A stretch of DNA of 64,000 nucleotides, taken from contig JALSGS010000045.1 of NCBI GenBank assembly GCA_026982695.1, positions 248,001 to 312,000 of the forward strand, given 5' to 3'. The translations under genes were made by a program, and so were the position numbers. Shown here piece by piece: positions 24,322 to 33,115 of the stretch. This DNA is from Saprospiraceae bacterium. GTDB lineage: Bacteria; Bacteroidota; Bacteroidia; Chitinophagales; Saprospiraceae. The notes under the pieces are model-generated. The model saw only the letters and a program-made list of their open reading frames with translations, ran no database searches and was not told the DNA's origin. Numbering within the stretch: position 1 is the first letter of the stretch; every line of letters starts with the position of its first letter.

Positions 24322-25446
24322 ATGCTCCCACACGCGCTCATTATTCGCTTTCGCCAACAACTTTTACAATGGCATGCCAGCTGCCCACGCCCTATGCCGT
24401 GGAAAGGCCTGCGCGATCCTTACCTCATCTGGCTGGCCGAAGTCATTCTCCAACAAACGCGCGTGACACAAGGATGGCCTTGGTTTGAACGCTTTCGCAA
24501 AAGGTTTCCCACCGTACAACACCTGGCAGCAGCCACTGAAGACGAAGTACTCAAGCTGTGGGAAGGGCTGGGCTACTACACGCGTGCTCGCAACCTCTGG
24601 CGCACTGCGCGCTATGTAGTCGAACAGCTCGATGGGCAATTCCCACGAAACTATGAAGGGCTATTGAAGCTCAAGGGTATCGGCCCCTACACTGCTGCAG
24701 CCATTGCCTCTTTCGCCTGGCGCCTGCCACATGCCGTAGTGGATGGCAACGTCTTGCGCGTGCTGGCGCGTTTTCTGGCTGACGATACCCCCATCGATTC
24801 GGGCCCCGGTAAACGTCATTTCACCCAGCTAGCGCAAACCCTCCTCGACCCTCAATATCCCGACAGCTTTAATCAGGCGATAATGGACTTAGGTGCTACC
24901 GTATGTACGCCTCATAACCCACAATGCCATAAATGCCCATTACATAGCGATTGCCGCGCAACCCGACAAGGCATTGCACCATTGCTACCGGTAAAGCGCC
25001 GAAAAACCAAAGTGCGTACCCGGCATCTACACTATCTAATATGGACCGACGGCCAACACACCCTACTGCAACGCCGCCCTTCAGGCGATATCTGGGCGGC
25101 ACTCTACGACTTCCCCTTTGTCGAGACGTCGCACCCTACCACCTCAGGCCAACAACTGCTCCGACAGTGGCTACACGCTCACCAATTGGCTGAGCCCAGG
25201 TCTCTGCCCCATCCCACACTACTGTGGCAGGGGCGCCAACGCCTCACACATCAACTCATATGTGGGTACTACTGGTGGGTCCTCACGCATCAACTTCCCC
25301 CTACACTACACAACTGGCAGTACGTAACCATTGAAAACTTGTGTAAGTTTGCCCTCCCAAAACTGACTGGCAACTTTTACACTTATTTGCTTAATTTTAA
25401 GGACAGTTTACCTACAGGCAAAAGTAACGGCATCTATAACCCTTAA
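24322..25446 (+). CDS. mutY: A/G-specific adenine glycosylase
   Basis: 374 residues. It removes adenine mispaired with 8-oxoguanine. The protein opens 'MLPHALIIRFRQQLLQWH' with 'PMPWKGLRDPYLIWLAEVI' and 'LQQTRVTQGWPWFERF' (catalytic Glu region). The helix-hairpin-helix 'LLKLKGIGPYTAAAIASF' precedes the catalytic Asp in 'AVVDGNVLRVLAR'. The four [4Fe-4S] cysteines are in 'CTPHNPQCHKCPLHSDC' with C-x6-C-x2-C-x5-C spacing. The C-terminal ~130 residues are the NUDIX-like 8-oxoG recognition domain. ssb follows 11 bases later; mutY-ssb-gldE-gldD is a conserved Bacteroidota order. A GCTTTCGCAAAA repeat lies at 24491-24502. Confidence 0.95.
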   Translation: MLPHALIIRFRQQLLQWHASCPRPMPWKGLRDPYLIWLAEVILQQTRVTQGWPWFERFRKRFPTVQHLAAATEDEVLKLWEGLGYYTRARNLWRTARYVVEQLDGQFPRNYEGLLKLKGIGPYTAAAIASFAWRLPHAVVDGNVLRVLARFLADDTPIDSGPGKRHFTQLAQTLLDPQYPDSFNQAIMDLGATVCTPHNPQCHKCPLHSDCRATRQGIAPLLPVKRRKTKVRTRHLHYLIWTDGQHTLLQRRPSGDIWAALYDFPFVETSHPTTSGQQLLRQWLHAHQLAEPRSLPHPTLLWQGRQRLTHQLICGYYWWVLTHQLPPTLHNWQYVTIENLCKFALPKLTGNFYTYLLNFKDSLPTGKSNGIYNP

Positions 25447-25457
25447 AACAACGCACT

Positions 25458-25925
25458 ATGGTCAACAGAGTAATTTTAATTGGACGATTAGGACAAGACC
25501 CCCAAGTACGAGCATTGGAAAACGGAGCCAAAGTAGCCAAGTTTTCCGTGGCCACCTCCGAACGATATCGCGACAAAAACGGAGAATGGCAAGAGCTAAC
25601 CGAGTGGCACAATGTTGTGGCATGGCGTGGCCGAGCCGAACAAGTGGAAGAACATTTCAAAAAAGGAGCTTTGATCTACGTGGAAGGGAAACTAACCCAT
25701 CGCAAATACCAAGACCCCAATGGCCAAGAACGCTATTACACCGAAGTAGTGGCCAACTATCTTAGGCTGTTGCGCCGGCCTGGAGAAGGAGGTAGTAGTG
25801 GCTTTTTCCCCACTCCCGAAGATGAACTCAGAGCAGGTGGGCCTCCGCCCTCCACTACCGCCTCGCCTTCAGAACCAGACATATCGCCAGAACCCGAAGA
25901 TGGAGATGACGATCTGCCCTTTTGA
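25458..25925 (+). CDS. ssb: Single-stranded DNA-binding protein
   Basis: 155 residues. It opens 'MVNRVILIGRLGQDPQVR', continues with 'KFSVATSERYRDKNGEWQE' and 'EWHNVVAWRGRAEQVEEHF', and 'KKGALIYVEGKLTHRKYQD' completes the OB fold (about 1-110). An acidic Pro-rich tail ends in 'DDDLPF', the conserved tip that docks SSB partner proteins. The tetrameric protein coats single-stranded DNA in replication and repair. It is the second gene of the mutY-ssb-gldE-gldD cluster. Confidence 0.96.
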   Translation: MVNRVILIGRLGQDPQVRALENGAKVAKFSVATSERYRDKNGEWQELTEWHNVVAWRGRAEQVEEHFKKGALIYVEGKLTHRKYQDPNGQERYYTEVVANYLRLLRRPGEGGSSGFFPTPEDELRAGGPPPSTTASPSEPDISPEPEDGDDDLPF

Positions 25926-26119
25926 TAGAAAGGGGCAAACATCTCGATGCGCTGTTCACCAACCGACATGTAACCTTGGAAACTGAGTCTTACCGAAGTG
26001 CGCCACCCCCATACACGCCCCAACTGAAGTGGCACAAAAGATCCGAGCTGCACGTGCCACGGGTTAGGTCTTTGTATCCTATAAAGGACAGCAAGTCCCC
26101 TATCCTCTATGGATACAGC

Positions 26120-27529
26120 ATGGTGCTCTTAGCAGCCACTATATCGCCCCTACAATTGGGTAGTGCAATAATCATTTTGGTGCTGTTATTGCTCAGCTCA
26201 GCACTTATATCGGGTTCCGAAGTAGCTTTTTTCTCCCTTACACACAACGACTTTTCCCGCCTCTCAGAGGATTCTTCTCCGGCAGCCCAACGAATTCTGA
26301 AGCTGAAAGAAAAGCCACGCACCTTGTTGGCTACCATTCTCATCAGCAACAATTTCATCAACATCGCCATTGTCATCGTATCTGACTTCATCCTACGGCA
26401 CACGCTAGCAGAAAGCGTATTGACGAAGTGGTCCATGCGACTCATCGATTGGCTTGCCCTACCCATGTCAGTAACACAGCTGGCCAACGCCCTCAATTTT
26501 GGCATCACCGTCATTGGCGTAACCTTTTTGCTAGTACTTTTTGGCGAGGTAGCCCCAAAAATTTACGCTCGCATCAACAACTTGCAGATGGCGCGCATGA
26601 TGTCAGGCCCCTTAAGTCTGCTCATACGGGTGTTCGCCCCCCTCAGCGCACTGTTGGTACACGGCTCGCATATTATTGAGCACAGACTAACGCAAAAACA
26701 CAGTGGCACACCTATGGCCAGCCGAGAAGAGATTGATCAGGCCATCGATTTGACAGTTAGCCGAGAGCAGAATGCGCACCAAGAGATACAGATGTTGAAG
26801 CGCATCGTCAAGTTCAGCGAAGTTTCCGTACGGCAGATCATGCGACCACGCCCTGACATCGTTGCGCTTGAATTGCACACTCCCTTTAAAGACGTACTCA
26901 AAATCGTAAAAGATTCGGGCTACTCGCGTCTGCCCGTATATGAGGAAAATCTAGACCACATCGTGGGCATTCTATATGCTAAAGATCTCATCGGTCACCT
27001 TAAAGCACCCCCACACTTCCGGTGGCAACGCCTAGTACGCAAGCAAAATTTGCTGTTCGTACCCGAGACCAAGAAAATAAACGAGCTACTCAAAGAGTTT
27101 CAAAAGCGGCGCATCCACCTAGCTATTGTGGTAGATGAATACGGTGGCACTGCTGGCTTAGTGACTTTGGAAGATGTGATGGAAGAAGTCATAGGCGAAA
27201 TACGCGATGAGTTTGACGAAGAAGAAGAAGAAAGCTTCTACGAAAAGATCGACGAACACACCTGGGAGTTTGAGGGTAGAGCCATGCTCCACGATGTAGC
27301 ACGTGTACTGCAAGTAGATCCTGACATCTTTGAAAAAGATCGCGGTGAAGCAGACTCACTAGCAGGGCTGGTACTTGAGCTCTTGGGGTATATTCCACCT
27401 GTAGGCAAAGAGTTGCGCTGGAAGGGCTACTTACTGAAGATCATCGCAGGTGACAAGCGCCAAATTCGAAAAATTCGCATCACCACTCTTGCCGGACAAG
27501 TTGCCCACAAAGAACAAAAAAAAACATAA
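26120..27529 (+). CDS. gldE: Gliding motility-associated protein GldE (CNNM/CorC family)
   Basis: 469 residues from ATG 26120. The open frame extends 66 codons upstream to a TTG at 25922, but that part has no family-like sequence, while 'MVLLAATISPLQLG' starts a normal membrane segment. Order: DUF21 membrane domain (about 10-210, with 'ALISGSEVAFFSLTHND' and 'LFGEVAPKIYARI'), CBS pair (about 220-350, 'IMRPRPDI', 'SRLPVYEENLDHIVGILY', 'EYGGTAGLVTLEDVMEE'), and the CorC_HlyC domain (about 360-450). In Flavobacterium gldE lies next to gldD and overproduction of GldE partly compensates gldB defects. The stop overlaps the gldD start by one base (TAATG). Confidence 0.9.
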   Translation: MVLLAATISPLQLGSAIIILVLLLLSSALISGSEVAFFSLTHNDFSRLSEDSSPAAQRILKLKEKPRTLLATILISNNFINIAIVIVSDFILRHTLAESVLTKWSMRLIDWLALPMSVTQLANALNFGITVIGVTFLLVLFGEVAPKIYARINNLQMARMMSGPLSLLIRVFAPLSALLVHGSHIIEHRLTQKHSGTPMASREEIDQAIDLTVSREQNAHQEIQMLKRIVKFSEVSVRQIMRPRPDIVALELHTPFKDVLKIVKDSGYSRLPVYEENLDHIVGILYAKDLIGHLKAPPHFRWQRLVRKQNLLFVPETKKINELLKEFQKRRIHLAIVVDEYGGTAGLVTLEDVMEEVIGEIRDEFDEEEEESFYEKIDEHTWEFEGRAMLHDVARVLQVDPDIFEKDRGEADSLAGLVLELLGYIPPVGKELRWKGYLLKIIAGDKRQIRKIRITTLAGQVAHKEQKKT

Positions 27530-28149
27530 TGAACCACCCTGCTCGTATCGCACATCAGGTGCTGAGTCTAGTGATCTTGTGCATAGGGTTTGCTGCATGT
27601 AGCCAGTACACGCCTGTCCCCAAGCCCCGGGGCTATCCCCGCATTATCTTTCCTGAAAGGGGTCAGTGGCAACAGTTCGACGAAGCGTATTGTAGCTTCA
27701 CATTCGAGTATCCTGCCTATGCACAAGTAATTCAGGACACCGATTTTTTCGATCAAAAGCCCGTTCATCCGTGCTGGTTCGACCTGTATTTTCCCCATTT
27801 CGACGCGCGCATTCACTGTAGCTACGTACCCATCGATGCGCAAAACTCCCTGAACAAGCTGCGTCGCGATGCCTTCAAAATGACCGACTGGCACAATAAA
27901 CGCGCTACCTATATCGAAGAGCGCCCCTTTCACAATACTTGGGGCACCAAAGGAATGATCTTCGAAGTGGAAGGTCCGGCTGCTTCCCCATTCCAGTTCT
28001 TTCTCACCGACAGTCTACAGGCAAAGCACTTCCTGCGGGGCGCACTCTATTTTCACGCCGAAGCTCGGCCTGACTCGCTCAAGCCAGCCTATGAATTCCT
28101 CAAGGAGGATATAACCCATATGTTGGCTACCTTTCGCTGGACTGACTGA
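27529..28149 (+). CDS. gldD: Gliding motility lipoprotein GldD
   Basis: 206 residues. A lipoprotein signal runs to 'CIGFAACSQ' (Cys 24). The next residues are the GldD hallmark 'YTPVPKPRGYPRIIFPE'. Further conserved segments are 'CSFTFEYPAYAQV', 'HPCWFDLYFPHFDARIHC' and 'AFKMTDWHNKRATYIEE'. GldD is needed for gliding and chitin use in Flavobacterium and is thought to sit in the periplasm or on the outer membrane near the T9SS, but its exact job is unknown. It is the last gene of the mutY-ssb-gldE-gldD unit. Confidence 0.93.
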   Translation: MNHPARIAHQVLSLVILCIGFAACSQYTPVPKPRGYPRIIFPERGQWQQFDEAYCSFTFEYPAYAQVIQDTDFFDQKPVHPCWFDLYFPHFDARIHCSYVPIDAQNSLNKLRRDAFKMTDWHNKRATYIEERPFHNTWGTKGMIFEVEGPAASPFQFFLTDSLQAKHFLRGALYFHAEARPDSLKPAYEFLKEDITHMLATFRWTD

Positions 28150-28331
28150 ATGCTTGTACTTTTCTTCCACTGAAGCTTAATAACATCCACATCCGCCTTG
28201 AGCTATCACCTGCCCAAAGGCCCAGAGCCTGCCATCCCTACTACCCCAAGCACAAATCACATGTCAGTCAAATATATTGCGAGAGTTACCTTTGTGTTGC
28301 CAAATATACGGACATAACGCATCTACCCACT

Positions 28332-29297
28332 ATGACAACATTTCTGTGTGCTCGTTGTACTCCTGCCTTTGCCTTGTGGATTTTGCTAAGCACAGTATTT
28401 GGTGCAGGTTGTACCTATTCGGATACCTCGCAAACACCCCACATCACACAAGCCGAAGATACCACACACTACGTGGATTCTACCTTCCTGGCCGAATGGG
28501 CGCAGTGGAAAGCCCAAAGGCATCGCGCACTGACCGATGCCAATGGCTGGCTGACGCTGATCGGACTCCATTGGCTACATCCTGGAGCCAACACGTTGGG
28601 CGCCGATTCTTCTAACCACATCGTGTTGCCACCACAAGCTCCCCCTTTCTTAGGGGAAATCGTGTGGAGCAATGAGGGGCTGTGGGGCGAGTTTTTGCCC
28701 GAAGCACAAGTACAGCTCGGCGACAGTACCGTCACGTACCTCCCCCTGCAGACCGATGAAATGCAAGCACCTACTGTACTACACGTTGGTTCGATCTATT
28801 TCTACCCCATCGCTCGGGGCAATCGCATAGGCTTACGCATACGCGACACATTGGCGCCTACACGCATGTACTTCAGTGGCATCGAATATTTTCCCTACCG
28901 CCCCGAATGGCGCATCGAAGCCATCTACAAGCCTTACAACCCGCCTAAACCTTTTGTCTTTGACAACGTCTTGCACATGCCTATCAAACAGAACATTCCA
29001 GGCCGTGTGATCTTTAAAACAAAGGGCAGAAGCTTTGCCTTAGACGTGCTCGATGGTGGCCCCGACCAGCTGTTTATCATTTTTGCTGACCAGACTACTG
29101 GCAGCACTACTTATGGCGGAGGCCGATACTTATACGCTCCTCGCCCCGACAGTACAGGGCGGCTAATTCTCGACTTCAACAAAGCCTATAATCCTCCTTG
29201 CGCATACACTGAATTTGCCACCTGTTTGCTGCCTCCACCTCAAAACTTGCTGCACATCCCCATAGAAGCTGGAGAGCGCTACAGTGGTGCCCATTAA
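28332..29297 (+). CDS. DUF1684 lipoprotein
   Basis: 321 residues. A lipoprotein-type signal ends at 'STVFGAGC' (Cys about 24). The DUF1684 domain starts with 'RHRALTDANGWLTLIGLHWL', and has 'GANTLGADSSNHIVLP' and a C-terminal block 'DFNKAYNPPCAYTEFATC' with 'LPPPQNLLHIPIEAGER' (the Asn-Pro-Pro-Cys and 'F-x-T-C' pattern typical of the family). The biochemical function of DUF1684 proteins is unknown. ddl starts 24 bases downstream, so the two may be co-transcribed. A TACCTTTG sequence lies at 28287-28294, 38 bases upstream of the start, without a clear -33 element. Confidence 0.85.
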   Translation: MTTFLCARCTPAFALWILLSTVFGAGCTYSDTSQTPHITQAEDTTHYVDSTFLAEWAQWKAQRHRALTDANGWLTLIGLHWLHPGANTLGADSSNHIVLPPQAPPFLGEIVWSNEGLWGEFLPEAQVQLGDSTVTYLPLQTDEMQAPTVLHVGSIYFYPIARGNRIGLRIRDTLAPTRMYFSGIEYFPYRPEWRIEAIYKPYNPPKPFVFDNVLHMPIKQNIPGRVIFKTKGRSFALDVLDGGPDQLFIIFADQTTGSTTYGGGRYLYAPRPDSTGRLILDFNKAYNPPCAYTEFATCLLPPPQNLLHIPIEAGERYSGAH

Positions 29298-29321
29298 ACG
29301 ACGTGTTTGAGATACAAAGCC

Positions 29322-30299
29322 ATGGCTACTTCCCACAAACACAAGAGAATTGCCATACTAGCAGGAGGCGATGTCGCCGAGCGCCCCATTTCGCTGCTGA
29401 GTGCCCAAACGGTGGCAACGCACCTCGACCCTGCACGCTATGAAAGCCGTATTATCGACTTGCGCGCTGGCACTTTTTACGACCAGCAAACAGGACAAAG
29501 ACTTGATAAAAATGACTTTTCACTCGCGATAGACGGTGCCCCCTATACGTTTGATTTGGTATTTCCCATGCTACACGGCCATCCTGCCGAAGATGGTGCC
29601 ATACACGGATATTTCGAGCTGGTGGGCTTGCCCGTTACGGGCTGTAACCACCTGTGTAGCGCACTGACCTTCAACAAACAAGCCTGCAAGGCCTTCTTAC
29701 AACCCTTAGGCGTACCTATGGCGCAAGGTATACTGCTGCGCACCCCACATGCCGTGCCAGTAGATAAATGTTTAGCACTAGGCCTACCGCTATTTGTTAA
29801 ACCCAACAAAAACGGCAGCAGCTTTGGTGTCACCAAGGTGACACAAGCCGAACAAATCACATCCGCCATTGAATTGGCCTTTCGCTACGACGACGAAGTG
29901 TTGGTAGAATCTTATGTGCCAGGCACGGAATACTCTTGTGGTGTATTGCGTTGTGGCAGCGAAATCATCGCGCTGCCCATTACCGAAATTCGGCCGCACA
30001 CCGAGTTTTTTGACTACCAAGCTAAATACGAGCGCAAAAGCGACGAAATCACTCCTGCACCATTGCCCGAAACACTGACTCAACGATGCCAGGCACTATC
30101 ACGGCAATGCTATGAGGCTTTGGGCTGTCGCGGCATTGTCCGCTTCGACTTCATCCTATCGGGGCAAGACTTCTACTTTCTCGAAGTCAATACCATACCG
30201 GGCATGTCTCCTCAAAGCATTGTACCACAGCAGGCACGCGCCTATGGCTGGACACTGGGCCAGCTCTTCGAAACTGTCATTGAAGAGGCATTGCAGTAG
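29322..30299 (+). CDS. ddl: D-alanine--D-alanine ligase
   Basis: 325 residues from ATG 29322; an earlier in-frame TTG adds only five residues. It joins two D-alanines for peptidoglycan synthesis, using ATP. ATP-grasp landmarks: 'RIAILAGGDVAERPISLLS' (N-terminal), 'VFPMLHGHPAEDGAIHGYF' and 'GLPVTGCN' (D-Ala site), 'LPLFVKPNKNGSSFGVTKV' (glycine-rich loop), 'EVLVESYVPGTEYSCGVL', and 'FLEVNTIPGMSPQSIVPQQ' (Mg2+ and omega loop). Length is normal for DdlB-type enzymes. It ends 18 bases before the convergent DUF4294 gene. Confidence 0.95.
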   Translation: MATSHKHKRIAILAGGDVAERPISLLSAQTVATHLDPARYESRIIDLRAGTFYDQQTGQRLDKNDFSLAIDGAPYTFDLVFPMLHGHPAEDGAIHGYFELVGLPVTGCNHLCSALTFNKQACKAFLQPLGVPMAQGILLRTPHAVPVDKCLALGLPLFVKPNKNGSSFGVTKVTQAEQITSAIELAFRYDDEVLVESYVPGTEYSCGVLRCGSEIIALPITEIRPHTEFFDYQAKYERKSDEITPAPLPETLTQRCQALSRQCYEALGCRGIVRFDFILSGQDFYFLEVNTIPGMSPQSIVPQQARAYGWTLGQLFETVIEEALQ

Positions 30300-30316
30300 T
30301 TGTTGCCGCTCACAGT

Positions 30317-30913
30317 TCACTTTCTTTCCAGCTCCAAGTCCTGCAATACAGCATCGAGGATGGAATCCTCGCCAGGGCGATACCCTTCCTTAAGATGATA
30401 GCCCCAAAATTTGCCAAAAGTATTCCAATAAGTAGCTGAGATGGTACCCCGCAAGTTCTTGATCAGTTGGTACATGGGCATATCTAACTCGCGTTCGATC
30501 ATCTTGACCAAGATATATCCCTGCGTCTTGGTCAGCCCTTTGAGTTTGTCTTCAAACTTTTCCTCTAACTCGCGCTGCAAGTGCTTGATGTATCGGCGTT
30601 GCTTGCGTCGAGGCAGATGCTGAGTGGCATATTCTACCTCGCGAAAGATGCGGATGGCCTCCTGCCCATAAGGATATACTTTGAGGGCATAGCGCTTGTA
30701 GCGCAAATAACGCAAGTAGTCCTGATAGGTATCAAAATGGCGCGGTGATGTGACGCTCACATCGGGCAGCTCATACAAATAAAGCGTATCACCTTCAGGC
30801 GTAAGCGTCCATTGTACAATCTGACCAGCAATGCGCGTACTACCCCGCTGCTGGGCCCAGCTACTACTGAGCGGTATCAACATTGCGATCAGATATGCCA
30901 CTACGCATTTCAT
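30317..30913 (-). CDS. DUF4294 protein, exported
   Basis: 198 residues with a signal peptide ('MKCVVAYLIAMLIPLSSSWA'). The DUF4294 domain covers about 45-190: 'DTLYLYELPDVSVTSPRHF', 'YQDYLRYLRYKRYALKVYPY', a helical Lys/Arg-rich stretch 'RRKQRRYIKHLQRELEEKF', 'GLTKTQGYILVKMIERELD' and 'YWNTFGKFWGYHLKEGYRP'. The function of this Bacteroidota-restricted family is unknown; it is a predicted periplasmic helical protein. It lies upstream of nothing on its strand other than gldB, whose stop is 137 bases above its start; the gap holds a 16-base hairpin repeat (30997-31012). Confidence 0.85.
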   Translation of the reverse strand: MKCVVAYLIAMLIPLSSSWAQQRGSTRIAGQIVQWTLTPEGDTLYLYELPDVSVTSPRHFDTYQDYLRYLRYKRYALKVYPYGQEAIRIFREVEYATQHLPRRKQRRYIKHLQRELEEKFEDKLKGLTKTQGYILVKMIERELDMPMYQLIKNLRGTISATYWNTFGKFWGYHLKEGYRPGEDSILDAVLQDLELERK

Positions 30914-31050
30914 AAGTGAATTTTAATCGGTCTACTCATACAACGTCCTTTTCACAAGTAGTATATAATCCTAAAACAGCTATCGCCACATTTGCGTTTG
31001 CCTTTCGGCAAATAATCCACCACCCTATCATTCCCCAGTGCGGTTCGAGT

Positions 31051-32115
31051 TTAGCGCTGGGGCTTATAACGCGAGCCGTCGAGGATGGCCTGTGCATCGC
31101 GCAAGGTGATGAGCTGCTCCATGCTCACCTCTGGATGGCGTTTCATATACGCACTGACGATGCGCCAACCAATAAAGTTGGCCGTGCGGCCAGGTGCCTC
31201 AGGGGGCATGCCAGGCGAGTTGGGGCTGTATTCCACCATCTTGCGCCACTTGACATAGTCGGTAGAATACAACAAGTCTTCGGAGGTGAAAAATGCCCAC
31301 ATATCGCGTTCGTTATCAAAACACCACTGCAACTGTGCTGGCGAATACTCAAAAATGACCGTGTCGGGCTTGAAGGGCAGCAAATGATCCATGATGTAGA
31401 GCTTTTTGCCATTGTGCACCATGTAGTCGATGAGTCTGTTGCCCGGCACAGGCCCTACCAGGTCCTCTACTAAGGGCTGTAAGGCCTTCATCACCAAATG
31501 GTCTTTGTTGAAGCTGCGCACCAGATAGCGAGAAAAGTTGGGATTGCCAGGATTATAGCGCTGATAAGGATAATCGGCACCGAGAAAGAAGTCCAAGCCT
31601 ACAGCCAAGCGATTATCGCCGTAGATAAATGCCGCCAACGTGTATTCCGAGATAAAGGTTGTCAGATCAGGTACCGGCTGTTGAGGGAAGTAGTATTTGA
31701 AAAACTTAAGCGCTTGGCCAAACTCTTGCTGCACAGGCTCAAGATCGGCAAACACGATCTGTGTCGTATCGTACAACTGGCGCACTGCAGGGTGGGTAAG
31801 CAAGCCGCGAATGTAGACCTCAGGGCCGTCGGGTGCCAGCATGGGATCGTAAGCCCCAATCACCTCCTTGAAGAACAAGGGCGCAAACTCGGGATACTGC
31901 TCCTGAAGTAGGGCAATCCCTCCAGCTACCTGTGACGTATCTATGGCAAAAAGGTCTTGCTCGAAGCGGCGTATGTGCACAGGTACCTCGATGTGCGATA
32001 CATCGGGAATAGGTTCTTTGTCTGCACAGCTTGTAAGTAGTGCAGCAACCCACCACAACCCAACAATGTGCTTTCGAAAAAAAGAAATAATCAATTTATC
32101 GCTTTTCATGTTCAT
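31051..32115 (-). CDS. gldB: Gliding motility lipoprotein GldB
   Basis: 354 residues (352 if the second Met at 32109 is used). The lipoprotein signal ends at 'VAALLTSCADK'. Family features: 'HIRRFEQDLFAIDTSQV', 'YPEFAPLFFKEVIGAYDP', 'FKYYFPQQPVPDLTTFISEY', 'LAVGLDFFLGADYPYQRY' and 'GKLYIMDHLLPFKPD' (in part), and a histidine-free C-terminal 'PGRTANFIGWRIVSAYMKRH'. GldB is essential for gliding in Flavobacterium; its fold is related to DUF2268-type predicted proteases. In many relatives gldC lies right next to gldB, but here the next gene downstream is DUF4294 and upstream is a divergent barrel protein. Confidence 0.92.
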   Translation of the reverse strand: MNMKSDKLIISFFRKHIVGLWWVAALLTSCADKEPIPDVSHIEVPVHIRRFEQDLFAIDTSQVAGGIALLQEQYPEFAPLFFKEVIGAYDPMLAPDGPEVYIRGLLTHPAVRQLYDTTQIVFADLEPVQQEFGQALKFFKYYFPQQPVPDLTTFISEYTLAAFIYGDNRLAVGLDFFLGADYPYQRYNPGNPNFSRYLVRSFNKDHLVMKALQPLVEDLVGPVPGNRLIDYMVHNGKKLYIMDHLLPFKPDTVIFEYSPAQLQWCFDNERDMWAFFTSEDLLYSTDYVKWRKMVEYSPNSPGMPPEAPGRTANFIGWRIVSAYMKRHPEVSMEQLITLRDAQAILDGSRYKPQR

Positions 32116-32162
32116 CTACTTTGATGTAATCGATACTTACCAAGCAGCCAAGTAAGCGGCGG

Positions 32163-32196
32163 CAAAGTTAGATGTAAAACAAAGTGTGTAGGTCAA
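32163..32196 (-). promoter_or_regulatory. Candidate promoter of gldB
   Basis: On the minus strand TAACTTTG (32170-32163) fits the TAnnTTTG -7 box and TTG (32196-32194) lies 23 bases upstream. The box is about 50 bases before the gldB start. The spacer is at the long end of the normal range. Confidence 0.4.
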
Positions 32197-32355
32197 TTTT
32201 ACTTTTTTACAAAAAAAACTTTGCTACCTATCCGATAGGCTTGATATTACCCAACGCCCCAGTACGTATTTATTCACACACACGCATACTGGTGCCGTCG
32301 TTTACACCAAAGCACTGGTTTAACCCATTTCAAACCACATGTAAACTGTTGCCCT

Positions 32356-33093
32356 ATGAAAAAAATTGCCCTACTTATCGGCACGGCCTTGCTCAGTACA
32401 GTAGCCATCTATGGCCAATTTCGCACTACCTCGCTCACAGATATGCGTTTTGGCTTTCAGGTAAGCCCCACCCTATCGTGGATGGACACCAACGACAACA
32501 CCATTAACAATAACGGCATGATAGCTGGAATACGCATGGGGTTAGTGGGCGAGTTTTACTTTCGGCCCAATTATGCATTCACCACAGGTATAGGCTACGC
32601 TTTTAGCCAAGGCGGGCGCCTGCTCCACGATCTGCCGGGAGATTTTTGGAACAAAACACCCGCTTTAACCGGGATCGATTCGCTAGCTGCTGGTACAGAG
32701 CTGCGCTTTCGCATGCGCTATATCGAAATCCCGCTTGGCTTGCGCATGCAATCGCGCGAATTTGGCTACGTGCGCTACTTTCTCGAGCCTCATCTCATGA
32801 TCAGCATCCGAAATAAAGCTACGGGCCAACTCCAAGCCCCGGCTACTTTCTACGAAAACTTAGACATCAAGCAAGAAACTGCCGGGCTACTGCTATCGTG
32901 GGGCATTGGTGGCGGACTGGAATACAGTATCACACAGTCAAATGCGCTGTCCAGTGGCATTTATTTCCAACGCCTCATAAACGACATGACGCGCGACACA
33001 GGTACCATCTATCACCCAGAATTGGGCACGCAAGTAGAAGGCAGCAAAGCCACACTTTTCGTATTATCACTGCGCAGTGCTATTATTTTCTAA
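32356..33093 (+). CDS. Outer-membrane beta-barrel protein, PorT-like
   Basis: 245 residues with a signal peptide ('MKKIALLIGTALLSTVAIYG'). The mature part shows alternating amphipathic strands with aromatic belts ('MRFGFQVSPTLSWMD', 'IRMGLVGEFYFRPNYAFTTG', 'RMRYIEIPLGLRMQSREF', 'RYFLEPHLMISIRNKA', 'LLSWGIGGGLEYSIT') and ends in 'FVLSLRSAIIF', an outer-membrane insertion-type C-terminus. This is the OMP_b-brl_2/PorT-family pattern; PorT is an 8-stranded barrel that supports T9SS function. In many relatives porT follows ubiE, which is absent here, so it may be a PorT paralogue. The purine nucleoside phosphorylase gene starts 22 bases later. Confidence 0.8.
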   Translation: MKKIALLIGTALLSTVAIYGQFRTTSLTDMRFGFQVSPTLSWMDTNDNTINNNGMIAGIRMGLVGEFYFRPNYAFTTGIGYAFSQGGRLLHDLPGDFWNKTPALTGIDSLAAGTELRFRMRYIEIPLGLRMQSREFGYVRYFLEPHLMISIRNKATGQLQAPATFYENLDIKQETAGLLLSWGIGGGLEYSITQSNALSSGIYFQRLINDMTRDTGTIYHPELGTQVEGSKATLFVLSLRSAIIF

Positions 33094-33115
33094 GGCAGCC
33101 GAAAGCAACTATACC

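Noticed and set aside
25922-26119. A TTG start for gldE overlapping the ssb stop
   Set aside because: The 66 extra codons have no membrane or family sequence; ATG 26120 starts directly before the first helix.
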